Shown here: in pieces, positions 23,943-24,922 of the stretch
Position numbering within the stretch: position 1 is the first letter of the stretch
How the letters are laid out: each line of letters begins with the position of its first letter
NCBI GenBank assembly: GCA_900541865.1
Contig: UQLO01000034.1
Span: 1-24,922, forward strand
Source: an uncultured Porphyromonadaceae bacterium
Lineage (GTDB): Bacteria > Bacteroidota > Bacteroidia > Bacteroidales > Muribaculaceae
DNA: 24,922 bases
Direction: 5' to 3'
The notes under the pieces: model-generated
Seen by the model: only the letters and a program-made list of their open reading frames with translations
Databases searched by the model: none
Told to the model about the DNA's origin: nothing
Program-made: the position numbers and the translations under genes

Positions 23943-24164
23943 ATGTACTGGACCCTTGAATTGGCCTCCCGTCTCGACGAAGCTCCATGGCCTGCCACCA
24001 AAGAAGAACTCATCGACTACGCCATGCGCTCCGGTTGCCCAATGGAAGTGATAGAAAACCTCCAGGAAATCGAAGACGAAGGCGACACCTACGAATCCAT
24101 CGAAGACATCTGGCCCGACTACCCCTCCAAAGAAGACTTCCTCTTCAACGAAGAGGAATATTAA
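23943..24164 (+). CDS. Small acidic DUF2795 protein
   Basis: The 73-residue product is an all-helical, acidic protein that I recognise as the DUF2795 type common in Bacteroidales. It has an N-terminal LASRLDEAPWPATKEELIDYA segment (the family's W-P-x-x-K-E-E-L line), then CPMEVIENLQEIEDEGDTYE and a short acidic tail with IWPDYPSKEDF. The family's function is unknown. It has its own promoter and terminator, so it is a one-gene unit. Confidence 0.9.
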   Translation: MYWTLELASRLDEAPWPATKEELIDYAMRSGCPMEVIENLQEIEDEGDTYESIEDIWPDYPSKEDFLFNEEEY

Positions 24165-24194
24165 TTGCTTGATTGCAATCTAAGCATCTAATAA

Positions 24195-24240
24195 CCAGCG
24201 ATATAAGCATTTTTTTCAATGTTTGTATCGCCGGCTTTTT
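24195..24240 (+). terminator. Terminator of the DUF2795 gene
   Basis: CCAGCGATA (24195-24203) pairs with TATCGCCGG (24226-24234) with one A-C mismatch, and five T follow at 24236-24240. The loop is AT-rich and may add inner pairs. It begins 30 bases after the stop codon. Confidence 0.7.
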
Positions 24241-24370
24241 ATAGCCTCAGATAGCCCCGAATGTTTGTATATAATACCTAAAAACCGGGCAGTGGGAGGA
24301 ATGTTTGCGTTTAATTCATGCTCGCTCGCTGGATGTGTGAGTATTCGTTGTCTTTTAGACAAAACAACTG

Positions 24371-24415
24371 TAGCGGCATATACCATTTCGAGTGTATATG
24401 CCGCTATAGCTTTTT
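24371..24415. terminator. Hairpin between DUF2795 and the right-edge gene
   Basis: TAGCGGCATATAC (24371-24383) and GTATATGCCGCTA (24394-24406) form a perfect 13-bp stem with a 10-base loop. On the plus strand five T follow at 24411-24415. On the minus strand it lies 26 bases past the right-edge gene's stop and is followed by weakly T-rich sequence. It probably acts for the minus-strand gene, and as a second stop for plus-strand transcripts. Bases 24241-24370 hold nothing else I can support. Confidence 0.7.
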
Positions 24416-24432
24416 GATGGAAGGAAGTGCCG

Positions 24433-24828
24433 TCAGCTGATGTTGACGATGTAGGAGTTTTGTAGTACTTCTTCAAGAGACCTGGCGTCAATTTTGACGG
24501 TATCCCAGACACTTTCATCGCAAGGGACCATGTAGAGGATTTCTCCGTCTGCATAGTCGTGTGTGTCTTGCTCGCCGATTTGGTCGGCAATGCATTCGCA
24601 TTGCTCTTTTTTGAACCGGAAAACTGGAGTTGGACATTCTTCTGCATGGATGCCGTAAAAATTACTATCACCAAGATAGAAGAAAATCATGTTTCGTGCC
24701 ATGTCTTCAACAAAATATTGGAAGACTTTTTTGGACACTGACGATTTGGCTTCAATCTTTTCATCCTGCTGCCATCCAAGTTGCCAAGCCTCAAGATTTT
24801 TCCCTTCGCCAAAGAAGTTGGCGACCAC
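24433..24828 (-). CDS. Unrecognised protein, 5' end unresolved
   Basis: I do not recognise this protein. The minus-strand frame gives 131 residues from a GTG at 24826-24828, but it is open as far as 24909, and the upstream residues (such as RTFGNFDAVALKRD) look equally protein-like. GTG in the middle of an HTIVVANFFGEGK stretch is thus an unlikely true start, and there is no ATG before it. Visible features are alternating hydrophobic strands, an acidic VFQYFVEDMARNMIFFYLG segment, FRFKKEQCECIA with two cysteines, and LYMVPCDESVWDTVKI. There is no signal peptide or membrane helix. The base composition is clearly more AT-rich than most of the window, hinting at later acquisition. A frameshift may separate it from its N-terminal part beyond the window. 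It ends before the hairpin at 24371-24415. Confidence 0.5.
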   Translation of the reverse strand: MVANFFGEGKNLEAWQLGWQQDEKIEAKSSVSKKVFQYFVEDMARNMIFFYLGDSNFYGIHAEECPTPVFRFKKEQCECIADQIGEQDTHDYADGEILYMVPCDESVWDTVKIDARSLEEVLQNSYIVNIS

Positions 24829-24922
24829 AATGGTGTGGTCTCTCTTCAGGGCAACCGCATCAAAATTTCCAAAGGTTCTACCATCCGGAGATGACGTTTG
24901 CCGAGTTTTTTATTAATAAACT

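Noticed and set aside
24223..24417. A 64-codon plus-strand frame after the DUF2795 gene
   Set aside because: It begins inside one terminator hairpin, runs through another and has no promoter or recognisable sequence.

Overview
The window looks like chromosomal DNA of a GC-rich member of the Bacteroidota, most likely Bacteroidales and plausibly Muribaculaceae. The family level is an inference. Genes lack Shine-Dalgarno leaders, and several are preceded by the Bacteroidota promoter pattern TTTG-N19-21-TAnnTTTG. The gene set also fits: a FadL/OmpP1-type outer-membrane protein, a DUF2795 protein, and secreted proteins ending in short C-terminal beta domains of the sorting-signal type. I see no rRNA, tRNA, CRISPR array, insertion sequence or phage gene.

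Left part (1-6611). Bases 1-240 are non-coding: a minus-strand promoter for a gene off the left edge, three look-alike palindromes and a tandem heptamer. A very strong hairpin terminator follows. On the minus strand come a FadL-like porin, a strikingly Trp/Gly/Pro-rich secreted protein of unknown function, and uvrA (excinuclease ATPase) with its own promoter. A small YbjQ-like gene diverges from uvrA.

Middle part (6612-15794), all on the minus strand. nhaA encodes a Na+/H+ antiporter. etfB-etfA-acd form an operon for an electron-transferring flavoprotein and an unusually long acyl-CoA dehydrogenase. The EtfB sequence resembles the flavin-bifurcating group. purL encodes the single-chain phosphoribosylformylglycinamidine synthase and has a near-perfect promoter.

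Surface locus (15867-21932). A secreted Ig-like protein on the minus strand diverges, across a 372-bp AT-rich gap, from a two-gene plus-strand operon. The operon encodes a TolB-like beta-propeller and an 855-residue multidomain amidase. The gap carries three copies of the 10-mer AGAACATTGA. This is the most novel-looking part of the window: a possible cell-wall or mucosal-surface system with a shared control region.

Right part (21933-24922). panB (pantothenate synthesis), a DUF2284 putative metal-binding protein and a PduO-type cobalamin adenosyltransferase form one overlapping operon. A DUF2795 protein with its own promoter and terminator follows. The last stretch is AT-rich and holds an unrecognised minus-strand gene whose 5' part may be frameshifted at an A6 tract.
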